Shown in pieces: positions 23,299 to 30,785 of a stretch of DNA of 36,717 nt (its first letter is position 1; every line of letters begins with the position of its first letter). The DNA comes from a virus. The stretch covers positions 1 to 36,717 of IMG/VR virus record IMGVR_UViG_3300020207_003211. One strand, given 5' to 3'. The position numbers and the translations under genes are program-made. The notes under the pieces were generated by a model. It did no database searches. It saw only the letters and a list, made by a program, of their open reading frames with translations, and was not told the origin of the DNA.

Positions 23299-25199
23299 TA
23301 TGTTATACTAGTCTGTTTTGTTTTCACTTTAAACTTAAAATTGCTTCTTGAGTTTGACGGCATGCTTACAGAATTACTTCTGATCACAATAGTTTCATTC
23401 TCATTGTCTGCATTCATATCATCTAGTATAGCATCAAAATAAAGTTTGTCAAGATAAGAATTGTCACCTTGGTAGTCGTAGTTGTCCGAAACTGAGATAC
23501 TTGGTGTTCCAGCTGGTCCGTCTGCTCTGCTGTTACATAAAATTTGTAACGTTCCAGATCTAACTCCGTTCCATCCTAGTTCACTAGTTAATAGATAATC
23601 AACTTCAAAAGACTGGTTTATTACCTGTGGCAATCTAAATAGCGTAATTGCTGTTCCGTCTGAAATTGTTACTTCGTGTTCAAAACCCCATACAAAGTTA
23701 GTTGGTCCTTGTACTTCAGGAATGTATGGAACTGAACCAATAATTGGACTTCTAATCTCAAAGAATATTTGTCCACTTGCTGAGTGCGGAACGCTTACTG
23801 TAATTTGTGTAGGTGAGTCAACAGTTGATACTGTTGTATTCTCACTACCAAATGCTCCTGTTCCGCTTGTTTTAACTAACACTTGCCCTGGTCTAATTGA
23901 GCTAGTATTTGCTAACGTAATAGTTGCTTGTCCTGCTGTAATAGTTGCATTAGTAGCAAGTATAGCACCTTGTGTGTAAGAAAGTACTTTTGTTCTTGTA
24001 AAGTAATCGTTAATACTTTCATTACCTAATTTAGAAAAACTAATTACAGGGGTTACCGGTACATCATCTGCACCGCCGTCGTTGCCACAGGTAACAAATT
24101 TATTAGAACGGCTTACGTTATATGTACCTTCTGTAACAAGTATTGCTTCTTTTGTTATGTTTGTAAAAACACAATCTGAAAAAATGTTATTGTGTGGACC
24201 TGTTGCTGTTCCGTTTGCAATATTACCATCTAGTGTCATTGACTTACCAAATGCTACACCGTAACCTGCTTCTCCAAAATTACATGTTGTCCATACATTA
24301 TCGTTTATATCCCAGTTAGATACAACATTGTAACCAAAGCCTTGTATATGACAGTTTGTAAACTCGTTACGCACTGACTCAACACCGCCATTTTTACTGT
24401 TTAGGCTTAGTCCAATACTAAAAGTTGTAGTAGTATCGCTATCAATAATATCGCCTGTTGCCCAATCGCCAACAATAGTTAGGTTTTCAAAATAACTATC
24501 TCTACAACTTTGTAATACAAGTCCTTTAGAACCTTGTACTACTTGTAGTGTTAGTCCTTCTACACGGATATTTCTTGCTTGTGTAGCATATTCTCCGTCT
24601 AAGATATAACTTCCAGGTGCGCTTTCATCTGACACTGTTGTAAATACAGAACGTCCTGGGTTAGTCTGTTTGATTATAGTTTTTCCTGCGCCATCACCTA
24701 CAATAGTTGCGTGAGGAGGAATACGAATAGTATCTTTAACAGTATAGATACCAGCAGGAACATGTAGAGTAATACGGTTCTTTTCATTTACTTCTTGTCC
24801 TGAGTTCAAATATAGTTGATCAATAGCTCGTTGCAATAAAGAAGTAGCGTCTTGTGATTCAAGACCAGTTGCACCAAAAGATCTTACACTAACTGTGTCG
24901 TCTAGTCGTTCTTGGAGTGTTCTTTTTATAGGATTAACAGAATCGATACCTGTTACAATTGAGCCAACGCCGTTCTTATATATGTACTCATTTGCAACTT
25001 CAAATAGATCACTGTGTTCTGTTAGCACACTAGTATTACCTACTTGCGGTGCACCTTCTGCAACACTACCGTTACCTATATAAAGTTTTTGTGTATCAAC
25101 TGCCCAACCAAACTCACCTGAAGATAGTTGCGGTAGTCCTGATCCTTGATTCTCTTGTCCTCTACGAACTTGTATTTTTGATATTTGAACGACTGCCAC
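23298..25199 (-). CDS. Tail spike/fibre with pectate-lyase beta-helix
   Basis: 633 aa. The N-terminal ~65 residues (ISKIQVRRGQENQGSGLPQLSSGEFGW...DTQKLYIGNG) match the short fibre-anchor fold seen in Mtd-like and other marine phage fibres. VSVRSFGATGLESQDATSLLQRAID and VPAGIYTVKDTIRIPPHATIVGDG then start a pectate-lyase-type beta-helix running to about residue 400. The C-terminal third is beta-rich. Such spikes bind or cleave surface polysaccharide. The start is GTG at 25199 with GGAG 7 nt upstream. Late promoter at 25224-25232. Confidence 0.85.
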   Translation of the reverse strand: MAVVQISKIQVRRGQENQGSGLPQLSSGEFGWAVDTQKLYIGNGSVAEGAPQVGNTSVLTEHSDLFEVANEYIYKNGVGSIVTGIDSVNPIKRTLQERLDDTVSVRSFGATGLESQDATSLLQRAIDQLYLNSGQEVNEKNRITLHVPAGIYTVKDTIRIPPHATIVGDGAGKTIIKQTNPGRSVFTTVSDESAPGSYILDGEYATQARNIRVEGLTLQVVQGSKGLVLQSCRDSYFENLTIVGDWATGDIIDSDTTTTFSIGLSLNSKNGGVESVRNEFTNCHIQGFGYNVVSNWDINDNVWTTCNFGEAGYGVAFGKSMTLDGNIANGTATGPHNNIFSDCVFTNITKEAILVTEGTYNVSRSNKFVTCGNDGGADDVPVTPVISFSKLGNESINDYFTRTKVLSYTQGAILATNATITAGQATITLANTSSIRPGQVLVKTSGTGAFGSENTTVSTVDSPTQITVSVPHSASGQIFFEIRSPIIGSVPYIPEVQGPTNFVWGFEHEVTISDGTAITLFRLPQVINQSFEVDYLLTSELGWNGVRSGTLQILCNSRADGPAGTPSISVSDNYDYQGDNSYLDKLYFDAILDDMNADNENETIVIRSNSVSMPSNSRSNFKFKVKTKQTSIT

Positions 25200-25223
25200 T
25201 GTATGACTCCTAATTTATATACA

Positions 25224-25232
25224 GTATTTATG
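25224..25232 (-). promoter_or_regulatory. Late-type promoter CATAAATAC of the tail spike
   Basis: Minus-strand box 25 nt before the GTG start; identical in sequence to the box at 5295-5303. Confidence 0.65.
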
Positions 25233-25908
25233 CGTGTTGTTCGTAATACTTGTAAACTCTTTCGTACCATTCGTTGCGCCACTCGTCATATTCGTGTGGC
25301 CAAAGATCGAACTGTTGGTATTCGCCTGCACGACTGCACATAAACACATGACCTTCACGTATTTCTGTTCCGTATATTTCATTATGTGCTTCTGCATATG
25401 CGACAAGTTGTAGGAAGTAGTCGACTACCCATTCAACCTTCTTGGGCTTGTTGGTTTGTTTGAAGTCCATGATAGAGGGTTGACCTTTATATTGTCCAAC
25501 TAAGTCTGTTGTTCCTGCATACATGTTGGGCATATATAAATTTACCTCGGACCCCCATATCTCATCTACATCTGTAAGTGCTTGGGTCTTGATAACTTCG
25601 GCCATTCCGTGTGCCTGTTGTGCATAAGGGTTTGACCCTGGCTGGGGCCACTCACCAAACTCGATGTAGTCCTCGAGATATTTGTGCATACGGGTACCAA
25701 CCCCCGCCGCTTCAGTTACAATCTCTTGTGCTTTTTGTTCACCCACCCTCTTCTTCCAAGCAATGAGGTGTGTCTTATCCTTAGTAGCGTCGAGGATAGT
25801 AGTGACCGAGGCCACTGCATTTCCGTCGGGGGTCTCATAGAGCCTCTTGCCATTTACTTGTTTTCGTGAGATGGGGGTGTAATCGTACTTCTGTAATATT
25901 AAACTCAA
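25228..25908 (-). CDS. RecB-type PD-(D/E)XK exonuclease
   Basis: 226 aa. The motifs of the PDDEXK_1/Mgme1 nuclease group are in order: G-TRMH (residues 71-75), Glu121 (SEVNLYM), AGTTDLVG with Asp135, IMDFKQ with Asp148 and Lys150, and the QLVAYAEA helix. It probably degrades or trims DNA in replication or recombination. The codon use is strikingly different from the neighbours (many CCC, CTC, GAG, AAG, GTC), which suggests recent acquisition from another phage. Its own sigma70-type promoter lies at 25935-25963. Confidence 0.85.
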   Translation of the reverse strand: MSLILQKYDYTPISRKQVNGKRLYETPDGNAVASVTTILDATKDKTHLIAWKKRVGEQKAQEIVTEAAGVGTRMHKYLEDYIEFGEWPQPGSNPYAQQAHGMAEVIKTQALTDVDEIWGSEVNLYMPNMYAGTTDLVGQYKGQPSIMDFKQTNKPKKVEWVVDYFLQLVAYAEAHNEIYGTEIREGHVFMCSRAGEYQQFDLWPHEYDEWRNEWYERVYKYYEQHA

Positions 25909-25934
25909 AACTATATTCCTATATTGTTATACAT

Positions 25935-25963
25935 AGTATACAGTCTAATTTATTGAAAGTCAA
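25935..25963 (-). promoter_or_regulatory. Sigma70-type promoter of the exonuclease
   Basis: Minus strand: TTGACT (25958-25963), 17-nt spacer, TATACT (25935-25940), 27 nt before the start at 25908. Confidence 0.75.
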
Positions 25964-25968
25964 TACCT

Positions 25969-26352
25969 TTATAGCTTGTCGCCAACATCAGTTGCACGTT
26001 TTGCCATTTGGCCTACACTGTCAGTACCACCTTCTGGTTCTGCCATTGGTCCGTCATTGTCAAGAGTGTTTTGAGTTTTAGGTTCAATGCCCGTTTTATC
26101 GAAGTTTTTAACCATTGTTTTGACACGAGGATCTGTGTCATATGCTGCTTTGAATGTTCCAAAGTCAAATTGTTCTGCACCTACGTTTTGCATTAATCTA
26201 TTTAGGTCAAGATTTTTAGCACCAGACTTTAAATCATCCGGTGATGGTCTTTCAAAGTGTAGGAAAATGCTTTCGCCGCGAGCATCAGCAGCACCTATAA
26301 CAGTTCTTAGTACTTGAACTAATTTAGATGCTTCTTGTGCTTCAGTTAGGTC
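25969..26352 (-). CDS. Frameshifted C-terminal extension of the scaffold-like protein
   Basis: An open frame of 127 codons in the -1 frame, read immediately after the gene at 26346..27302. It encodes a coherent protein (DLTEAQEASKLVQVLRTVIGAADARGESIFLHFERP...FDFGTFKAAYDTDPRVKTMVKNF...). No ATG, GTG or TTG occurs before residue 54 (26193), so the first part has no normal start. The slippery heptamer A-AAA-AAG at 26352-26358 lies where the two frames join. Translation by -1 frameshifting would give a 444-aa fusion. A short product from the ATG at 26193 (74 aa), or a sequencing indel in the A-run, are the alternatives. Confidence 0.65.
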   Translation of the reverse strand, partial: DLTEAQEASKLVQVLRTVIGAADARGESIFLHFERPSPDDLKSGAKNLDLNRLMQNVGAEQFDFGTFKAAYDTDPRVKTMVKNFDKTGIEPKTQNTLDNDGPMAEPEGGTDSVGQMAKRATDVGDKL

Positions 26353-27302
26353 TTTTTTTTAGAAAGAGTAGTTGCTAATCTACGAGAAGTTTCAGCTATC
26401 TTTTTTTTTGAATACTGCTTTGATTCGCGTTTTGCTCTGCCGGCTTCTTCTTCGCCGCCCATTGCTGCATCTGCTGCTCCTAAGCCATCATCTTCAACTG
26501 GCTCTAGTGCAGGCTCATCTGCCATTGCATCAAGGTCTGGTTCTACTGCATCGTCTGCGCCCATTGTATCCATTGGTGCTTCTTCGCCTGTTAGCATACC
26601 AACACCACCTGTTAGTGTGCCACGAGCTGATTCCATTGCAGCGTATAATGCTTCAAGTGCTGGTTTAATAGATGAAACAAATGCTTCTGACTTTTCACTG
26701 CCCATTTCATCACGGATAGCATCTGCAAGTTCTAGCATTGATTCTGTTTGCATTTCTGCTGTGTCTTCCATCCAACCTGTAACTCTGTCAACCATGTCTT
26801 TAGCTGCCATAACTAGTTCAGCTGCATCTTCTGCACCTTCACGTACAATAGATTCATCTTTCTTGTTCTTAGCATCTTTAGCGGCTTTTTTCATTGGCTC
26901 TTTTTTGTCGCCGTCGCCGTCGATATCAATGTAATCTGGCTTTGCTGTTTCGTTCTTCATCTTTTTATATTTCGCAGGATCGCCTGTGCCGCCGCAGTCT
27001 GGACAGCTCTTAGGACAAGATGAATCACAATCACCTGCTTCTGCAATATTCTCACGCTCTGCAATAGCTGTATTGAGGACATCAAGGAAGAGTTTGCTTT
27101 TTTGATAATTCTCATTGTTAACTACGCTATCAAAGTTTTCGTTCATTTCAACTTGACTGAGCTTTGTTCTAATTTTGTTTCGAACATCTTGTAACTGTTC
27201 TAATGTAAATTTTTCAATTGCCACCTTTTGGCCAAAACGCTTTGCAAGGCTTTCGTTCAACGCCTTTGCAGTTACCGGTCTTGATATTTCTCTAATATTC
27301 AT
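26346..27302 (-). CDS. Scaffold-like virion protein, conserved in T4-like marine phages
   Basis: 318 aa in the zero frame. The N-terminus MNIREISRPVTAKALNESLAK holds an LNE site (15-17), and KFTLEQLQDVRNKIRTKLSQ follows. A Cys cluster CDSSCPKSCPDCGGTG may bind zinc. DYIDIDGDGDKKEPMKKA looks EF-hand-like and recurs in cyanophage proteins as I recall. The middle (AELVMAAKDMVDRVTGWMED...) is helical, then comes an acidic Ala/Gly-rich part and GRAKRES...RRLATTLSKKKT. Probably a prohead or internal protein. Late box at 27333-27340. The frame ends in A-runs where a -1 shift would extend it. Confidence 0.75.
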   Translation of the reverse strand: MNIREISRPVTAKALNESLAKRFGQKVAIEKFTLEQLQDVRNKIRTKLSQVEMNENFDSVVNNENYQKSKLFLDVLNTAIAERENIAEAGDCDSSCPKSCPDCGGTGDPAKYKKMKNETAKPDYIDIDGDGDKKEPMKKAAKDAKNKKDESIVREGAEDAAELVMAAKDMVDRVTGWMEDTAEMQTESMLELADAIRDEMGSEKSEAFVSSIKPALEALYAAMESARGTLTGGVGMLTGEEAPMDTMGADDAVEPDLDAMADEPALEPVEDDGLGAADAAMGGEEEAGRAKRESKQYSKKKIAETSRRLATTLSKKKT

Positions 27303-27332
27303 TGTTAACTCTTCCTATGAATTTGTTTATTA

Positions 27333-27340
27333 TATTTATT
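27333..27340 (-). promoter_or_regulatory. Late-type promoter AATAAATA
   Basis: Minus-strand AATAAATATAAT about 31 nt before the start at 27302; AT-rich surroundings make the exact box uncertain. Confidence 0.45.
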
Positions 27341-27347
27341 TAGCCAT

Positions 27348-27776
27348 TTATGCGTAAATATATCTGTCTAGTTGGCTTTTTGCTTGGAGTGTCCTCGACT
27401 TAGCAATGTCATACCTTGTTTCAGCAACCTCTTTTTTTATCTCGTCCTTGCTTACTCTCATAGTATATTTGTAAAAGACACAATCATTATAGTGTTTCAT
27501 TATCTGTCTATCAGCATCCATAATGTTATTCTGAGCTTCTACATTTCCTTTTGCTAGTGTTTTTGCTAATGCTACTGCACTAGTTTTACAAAATGTTTCA
27601 GCAACTAGAGCGTTATCTGATAAGCTAAAAACTTTGTTGTAACCTTTTCTATTTGTTCTTACTATGTAATTACCTATGCGGATACTGTTACCCTTTGCAT
27701 ATGGAAACATAGAAGGGTCAATAGAACTGTTTAATAAAGACTCTAGTTCTTTAATTAATTGGGGTTTGTATATCAT
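27348..27776 (-). CDS. Hypothetical virion-region protein, 142 aa
   Basis: Not recognised. N-terminal half with short strands (GNSIRIGNYIVRTNRKGYNKVFSL), C-terminal half helical and basic (SKDEIKKEVAETRYDIAKSRTLQAKSQLDRYIYA). It overlaps the upstream 72-aa gene by 26 nt within the structural block, so a small virion or assembly protein is likely. Confidence 0.6.
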   Translation of the reverse strand: MIYKPQLIKELESLLNSSIDPSMFPYAKGNSIRIGNYIVRTNRKGYNKVFSLSDNALVAETFCKTSAVALAKTLAKGNVEAQNNIMDADRQIMKHYNDCVFYKYTMRVSKDEIKKEVAETRYDIAKSRTLQAKSQLDRYIYA

Positions 27777-27969
27777 TCCTTACAACCAAAGTTTGTGCTC
27801 CAACAACGATTTTACTTACCAAACTTTTGCGTATAAGGTTCTCGATAACGACTTGCTCTCTTTCGCTAAATGATGATAAAGGAGTTCTACTATCAATAGT
27901 TTCTAACACATCGTTTTCTTCGTTAGAAACTTGAATAGTAAACTGCTTTAGTATATCATCAATTCGCAT
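27751..27969 (-). CDS. Hypothetical protein, 72 aa
   Basis: Acidic N-terminal half (MRIDDILKQFTIQVSNEENDVLETID) and a helical segment SEREQVVIENLIRKSLVSK. It overlaps both neighbours (26 nt and 11 nt). No family recognised. Confidence 0.6.
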   Translation of the reverse strand: MRIDDILKQFTIQVSNEENDVLETIDSRTPLSSFSEREQVVIENLIRKSLVSKIVVGAQTLVVRNDIQTPIN

Positions 27970-28213
27970 TGAGTGTCTCCGGGTCTACCTTATCACCTTG
28001 TCTGACTTGTGTTTTCGAATTGTTTTTGTTTTGAGCACTGTTTCTCTGACGCATTGAAACTTGTCCTGTTCTAGGATCTTTTTGTAATGCATCTGGATTC
28101 TTTCTACGATCAATTGTTGTAGTAACGCCGTCGCCATTGTCGATCTCAATTTCGTTACCTGTAACACGTTTTACTGTTGGTTGGTTATTCTCTGTAACTT
28201 CTTTGATTTTCAT
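27959..28213 (-). CDS. Hypothetical protein, 84 aa
   Basis: Short beta N-terminus (MKIKEVTE ... VKRVTGNEIEIDNGDGVTTTID) followed by a low-complexity Asn/Gln/Arg/Lys-rich tail (MRQRNSAQNKNNSKTQVRQG), probably disordered. It overlaps the basic-protein gene upstream by 4 nt. Function unknown. Confidence 0.6.
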   Translation of the reverse strand: MKIKEVTENNQPTVKRVTGNEIEIDNGDGVTTTIDRRKNPDALQKDPRTGQVSMRQRNSAQNKNNSKTQVRQGDKVDPETLNAN

Positions 28214-28533
28214 TTTATTCTCCTAGCTCGCTTACTACTTGACGTTCTTGGTCGCGTCTTTTGGCTGCTTTTGTTTAAACTTTTAGTTCTAATCGCTGCT
28301 GGATTAGATCTTTTTGATAGGCTTGCTCTATAAGTCTGATGGACTCCTTTTTTACTACGTGTCTTTTTAAATGCTGCGCTTTTTTTCGCACTCAAAGGTT
28401 TATTACACGAAGCAGGGGATGCCATAATTCTCCCCTTACGAACGCCGCTTGTGCAGCGATACTTTCGAACGTTCTTACTACCGCTTTTACTCCATATCTG
28501 TGTTGCTTCAGGAATAATAGTTCTAATAAGCAC
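28210..28533 (-). CDS. Very basic DNA-binding-like protein, paralog A
   Basis: 107 aa with a very high Arg/Lys/Ser content. The N-terminus MLIRTIIPEATQIWSKSG has an IPE site (7-9) like a prohead-protease cut. The shared core WxxSGxKxVRKYRCxxGxRxGRI follows, with a Cys pair (YRCTSG, ASCNKP), then a basic disordered tail ending SSKRARRIK. It directly follows its paralog at 28534 (no gap). A DNA-condensing protein packaged with the genome is the best guess, as for T4 internal proteins. Confidence 0.7.
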   Translation of the reverse strand: MLIRTIIPEATQIWSKSGSKNVRKYRCTSGVRKGRIMASPASCNKPLSAKKSAAFKKTRSKKGVHQTYRASLSKRSNPAAIRTKSLNKSSQKTRPRTSSSKRARRIK

Positions 28534-28830
28534 TTATCTTCTCCCGCCCTTTGCCGCTTTGTTTAGCTGTTGTACTCTGCGGCTTGCAGGATTAATTCTT
28601 TTTGTTCTCTTAGTTTTTTTAGCTAGTCTAGAACCTAGTCTTGCTTTCATAATCTTTAAACGAGTACGTTTTTTAACATCAGGTGCTGCATAGCATTGTG
28701 CAATCTTTGCTACAATTCTGCCATGTCTGCGACCACCTGAACATCTGTACTTGCGCACGACTTTCTTTCCAGAACGTGCCCAGACTTGCTTCTCATCTAT
28801 TTGGTCAATAAAAAACTCACGTAATAACAT
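28534..28830 (-). CDS. Very basic DNA-binding-like protein, paralog B
   Basis: 98 aa with the same plan as the adjacent protein: N-terminal IDE site (MLLREFFIDQIDEKQ), core VWARSGKKVVRKYRCSGGRRHGRI, a Cys (AQCYAAP), KKRTRLKIMKARLG and a basic tail with KRINPASRRVQQLNK, matching NPAAIRTKSLNK in the other copy. A tandem duplication is clear. It has its own late promoter at 28836-28843. Confidence 0.7.
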   Translation of the reverse strand: MLLREFFIDQIDEKQVWARSGKKVVRKYRCSGGRRHGRIVAKIAQCYAAPDVKKRTRLKIMKARLGSRLAKKTKRTKRINPASRRVQQLNKAAKGGRR

Positions 28831-28835
28831 ATAGT

Positions 28836-28843
28836 TATTTATG
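28836..28843 (-). promoter_or_regulatory. Late-type promoter CATAAATA
   Basis: Minus-strand box CATAAATAAC only 6 nt before the start at 28830. This leaves almost no leader, so the mRNA may be leaderless or the box may serve as part of read-through. Confidence 0.4.
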
Positions 28844-28855
28844 CGTGAGCGATGG

Positions 28856-29092
28856 CTATTGCATTAAAATTACAACGATGGTAGATAAAAGTCCAGCTAC
28901 GATTGTGCCTGCTGCACCTATTAGGACTTTAATCATTGATTGATTACCTGACTTAATATCGTCATGTATGTCGTCTACTTTATTTTCAAGGCGTGTTAGT
29001 CGGCCGTCTAGTTGCTCATAACGAAGTGCGCACAGATCTACATGTGCTTCTAGACTTTCTTTTTCTAATTCTGTAGTAGGCGAAGTAGCCAT
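28856..29092 (-). CDS. Small membrane protein, XhlA/holin-like
   Basis: 78 aa from the ATG at 29092 (the upstream in-frame start at 29107 is less likely). An acidic coiled-coil helix (LRYEQLDGRLTRLENKVDDIHDDI) is followed by one C-terminal membrane helix (LIGAAGTIVAGLLSTIVVIL). This is the XhlA haemolysin/holin-accessory layout. Could be a holin or an inner-membrane anchor. Late box at 29178-29185. Confidence 0.65.
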   Translation of the reverse strand: MATSPTTELEKESLEAHVDLCALRYEQLDGRLTRLENKVDDIHDDIKSGNQSMIKVLIGAAGTIVAGLLSTIVVILMQ

Positions 29093-29177
29093 ATATAATA
29101 TCTCCATTAATTAAAGTAAACTCGAAGTTGGCCTTTGATGTGTTTTTATATATGCCTATATAGTTGCCCTATGCTAT

Positions 29178-29185
29178 TATTTATC
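29178..29185 (-). promoter_or_regulatory. Late-type promoter GATAAATA
   Basis: Minus-strand box GATAAATAAT about 86 nt before the XhlA-like start, overlapping the stop of the upstream gene. Confidence 0.5.
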
Positions 29186-29576
29186 ATAATTTCTCAAAAA
29201 TGATGTTTCTATAGCCATTATTTGATAGTGTGGTAAACAATGCTTTTGGATGTTCGGCTGTTTCATCTAGATTAGCTATAAAAGGAATCAAGTCGAAATC
29301 ACTTTCTAACATATCTAGTGTAAGACTGTCTTCTTGTTCTATTGTAAACTCAACTGTCCAAACATTTTGTTTGCCTTTATAGTTCTCCCCAAACCCTAAA
29401 CCAGCAATAGATACTTTGTTAACACCTACTTCAAACTCTGTTGGATTTGATCTTAGTCCTATAACATTGTATAAGGTATTGAAGTTTGCTTGCTGTTTTA
29501 TTGACTTTTGATCGTCAACACCTTTTCTAGCAAACGTTTGGCTTACATCGACTAATGTTTGAATTTTGAATCTCAT
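29184..29576 (-). CDS. Conserved phage structural-type protein, 130 aa
   Basis: Not recognised by name. Opens MRFKIQTLVDVSQTFARKG, then beta-rich (FEVGVNKVSIAGLGFGENYKGKQNVWTVEFTIEQED) with an acidic helical C-terminal part. Similar sizes and composition occur in T4-like marine phage structural blocks. The terminator at 29594-29624 lies upstream of it, so it needs its own promoter or read-through; no clear box was found. Confidence 0.6.
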   Translation of the reverse strand: MRFKIQTLVDVSQTFARKGVDDQKSIKQQANFNTLYNVIGLRSNPTEFEVGVNKVSIAGLGFGENYKGKQNVWTVEFTIEQEDSLTLDMLESDFDLIPFIANLDETAEHPKALFTTLSNNGYRNIIFEKL

Positions 29577-29593
29577 ACAGTATTTACAGCCAT

Positions 29594-29624
29594 AAAAAAA
29601 GCACCACTGTAAAAGTGGTGCTTT
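29594..29624 (-). terminator. Intrinsic terminator
   Basis: On the minus strand AAAGCACCACT / AGTGGTGCTTT form an 11-bp stem with a 5-nt loop, followed by seven T. It ends the transcript of the 101-aa gene upstream. Confidence 0.9.
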
Positions 29625-29668
29625 AGTGACGCCTTGTAACGTCGGTTCCTAAAGGTAGCTAGGAATTA

Positions 29669-29974
29669 TTATGCTGCGCCTGCAATCTTCTGAGTGAATG
29701 TTAGCGTAGTTGCTGAAGTAACACCAGTTGCACCGTAGTTAGAACCGTCTGTGATACCTGCACCTTGTAGCATTACTGTTACAACGTTAGTGTCTTTGAT
29801 AACACCAGCAACTGTGTTGCCTTCTGCTTCTGCTGCTTTGATAGCTGCTACTGCTTCTGCGTCTGTGATTGAAGACTTAGATAGTGTAACAATTCTTGTT
29901 ACTGGGCCTACACCCATTCCGTCACGTAGTACTTCGTAGTTAGCTGCTACGCTTGTTCCTGTTAAATCTGCCAT
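29669..29974 (-). CDS. Small, probably abundant virion protein, 101 aa
   Basis: Ala/Gly/Thr/Val-rich with no charged clusters: alternating strands (VTRIVTLSKSSI, NTVAGVIKDTNVVTVMLQG) and one Ala-rich helix (DAEAVAAIKAAEAEG). It has AGGAG 7 nt before ATG and a strong terminator downstream, which is the layout of a highly expressed single gene. A minor capsid or decoration protein is possible; no family recognised. Confidence 0.65.
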   Translation of the reverse strand: MADLTGTSVAANYEVLRDGMGVGPVTRIVTLSKSSITDAEAVAAIKAAEAEGNTVAGVIKDTNVVTVMLQGAGITDGSNYGATGVTSATTLTFTQKIAGAA

Positions 29975-30063
29975 TTTTTTCTCCTTTTATCTCTAATGAC
30001 ACACCTTCACGCTCAGTGAAGTTGTTAATATTATTTAGCCAAATAGCATAAAAACTGCTATAT
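29975..30063 (-). promoter_or_regulatory. Leader with late-like box and hairpin
   Basis: Minus-strand GGCTAAATAAT (box 30032-30038) is followed by a CTTCAC-TGAGC-GTGAAG hairpin (30006-30022), then AGGAG before the start at 29974. The hairpin may stabilise the mRNA. Confidence 0.45.
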
Positions 30064-30384
30064 TCAGCCTTTTTTAGCTCGTTTGTGTAGTGCTCTTAGC
30101 TGTTGTATGTATGCAGGACCTGCTGTTACAATGTCATCTATCATTGCTACAACAGGACTGTACCCTTTTACATACTGATTAGGTGGAGTACGGCCTTCTT
30201 CTGCGTATTCTACAAATTTAGTAGCTCGCATAGCGTTTTCTAATCCAACAAGGTATGCATACAATGCTACACGTTTTTCTTTTGATAGTCGTTCAATTCT
30301 ACGACCTCTAATATCAGCCCATGCATCTTCAGATAGTTGTGTTTCAACTAGTCCTTCTTCATACATGTTTTTGATAAAGTCCAT
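30064..30384 (-). CDS. Conserved phage hypothetical protein, 106 aa
   Basis: Helical protein. The stretch FVEYAEEGRTPPNQYVKGYSPVVAMIDDIVTAGPAYIQQLRALHKRAKK resembles a protein I recall from T4-like cyanophage structural regions. A short acidic N-terminus precedes it. It lies 5 nt from the upstream gene in the same operon. Confidence 0.65.
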   Translation of the reverse strand: MDFIKNMYEEGLVETQLSEDAWADIRGRRIERLSKEKRVALYAYLVGLENAMRATKFVEYAEEGRTPPNQYVKGYSPVVAMIDDIVTAGPAYIQQLRALHKRAKKG

Positions 30385-30389
30385 GTTTA

Positions 30390-30785
30390 TTATCCTAAGT
30401 ATCTTTTAACGAATAGTTGTGGAATTTCGTGATAGTCTTTGATATCAAAGAAGTCAGCCGCACTTGAACTTTGTTGCATATCTCTTTGGAACTGTGTTCT
30501 TACGTTAGGCTTTACTTTATCAGTTGTCATAAGCATACGAATAACTCTTGCCTGATCTGCTGATACTTTAAATTGCTTACCGTCATCACAAGTTACTGTG
30601 TCAACTGGTTTTGGGTTACCTTGACTATCTAATATTTTGCCTAGCTGATCATACATTGCTGCTTGCTTGTATCCAGGCTCATCGTCGTCACTGGCTGACA
30701 TGTCAAAGTCATCCCAGTCATCTTCTAATACAGGCTTGACAATAGCGTCAAGTTCTGCTTCAAATATTTCCATGTAGTTTTTCAT
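30390..30785 (-). CDS. Virion-region protein with T4-internal-protein-like N-terminus
   Basis: 131 aa. The N-terminus MKNYMEIFEAELDAI is very close to the T4 capsid-targeting sequence MKTYQEFIAEA of internal protein III, with IFE at 7-9 as the possible gp21-type cut. A strongly acidic part (EDDWDDFDMSASDDDEP) and a helical C-terminal domain follow. It is immediately downstream of the ligase-like gene (no gap). Confidence 0.65.
   Translation of the reverse strand: MKNYMEIFEAELDAIVKPVLEDDWDDFDMSASDDDEPGYKQAAMYDQLGKILDSQGNPKPVDTVTCDDGKQFKVSADQARVIRMLMTTDKVKPNVRTQFQRDMQQSSSAADFFDIKDYHEIPQLFVKRYLG

Noticed and set aside
26401-26410. First A-run (nine A then G) as the frameshift site
   Set aside because: A -1 slip there meets TGA after two codons, so it cannot lead into the downstream open frame.
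26372-26934. Plus-strand open frames of about 100 aa opposite the scaffold-like gene
   Set aside because: They are the complement of Ala/Glu-rich codons (Leu- and Ser-rich translations) without ribosome sites.
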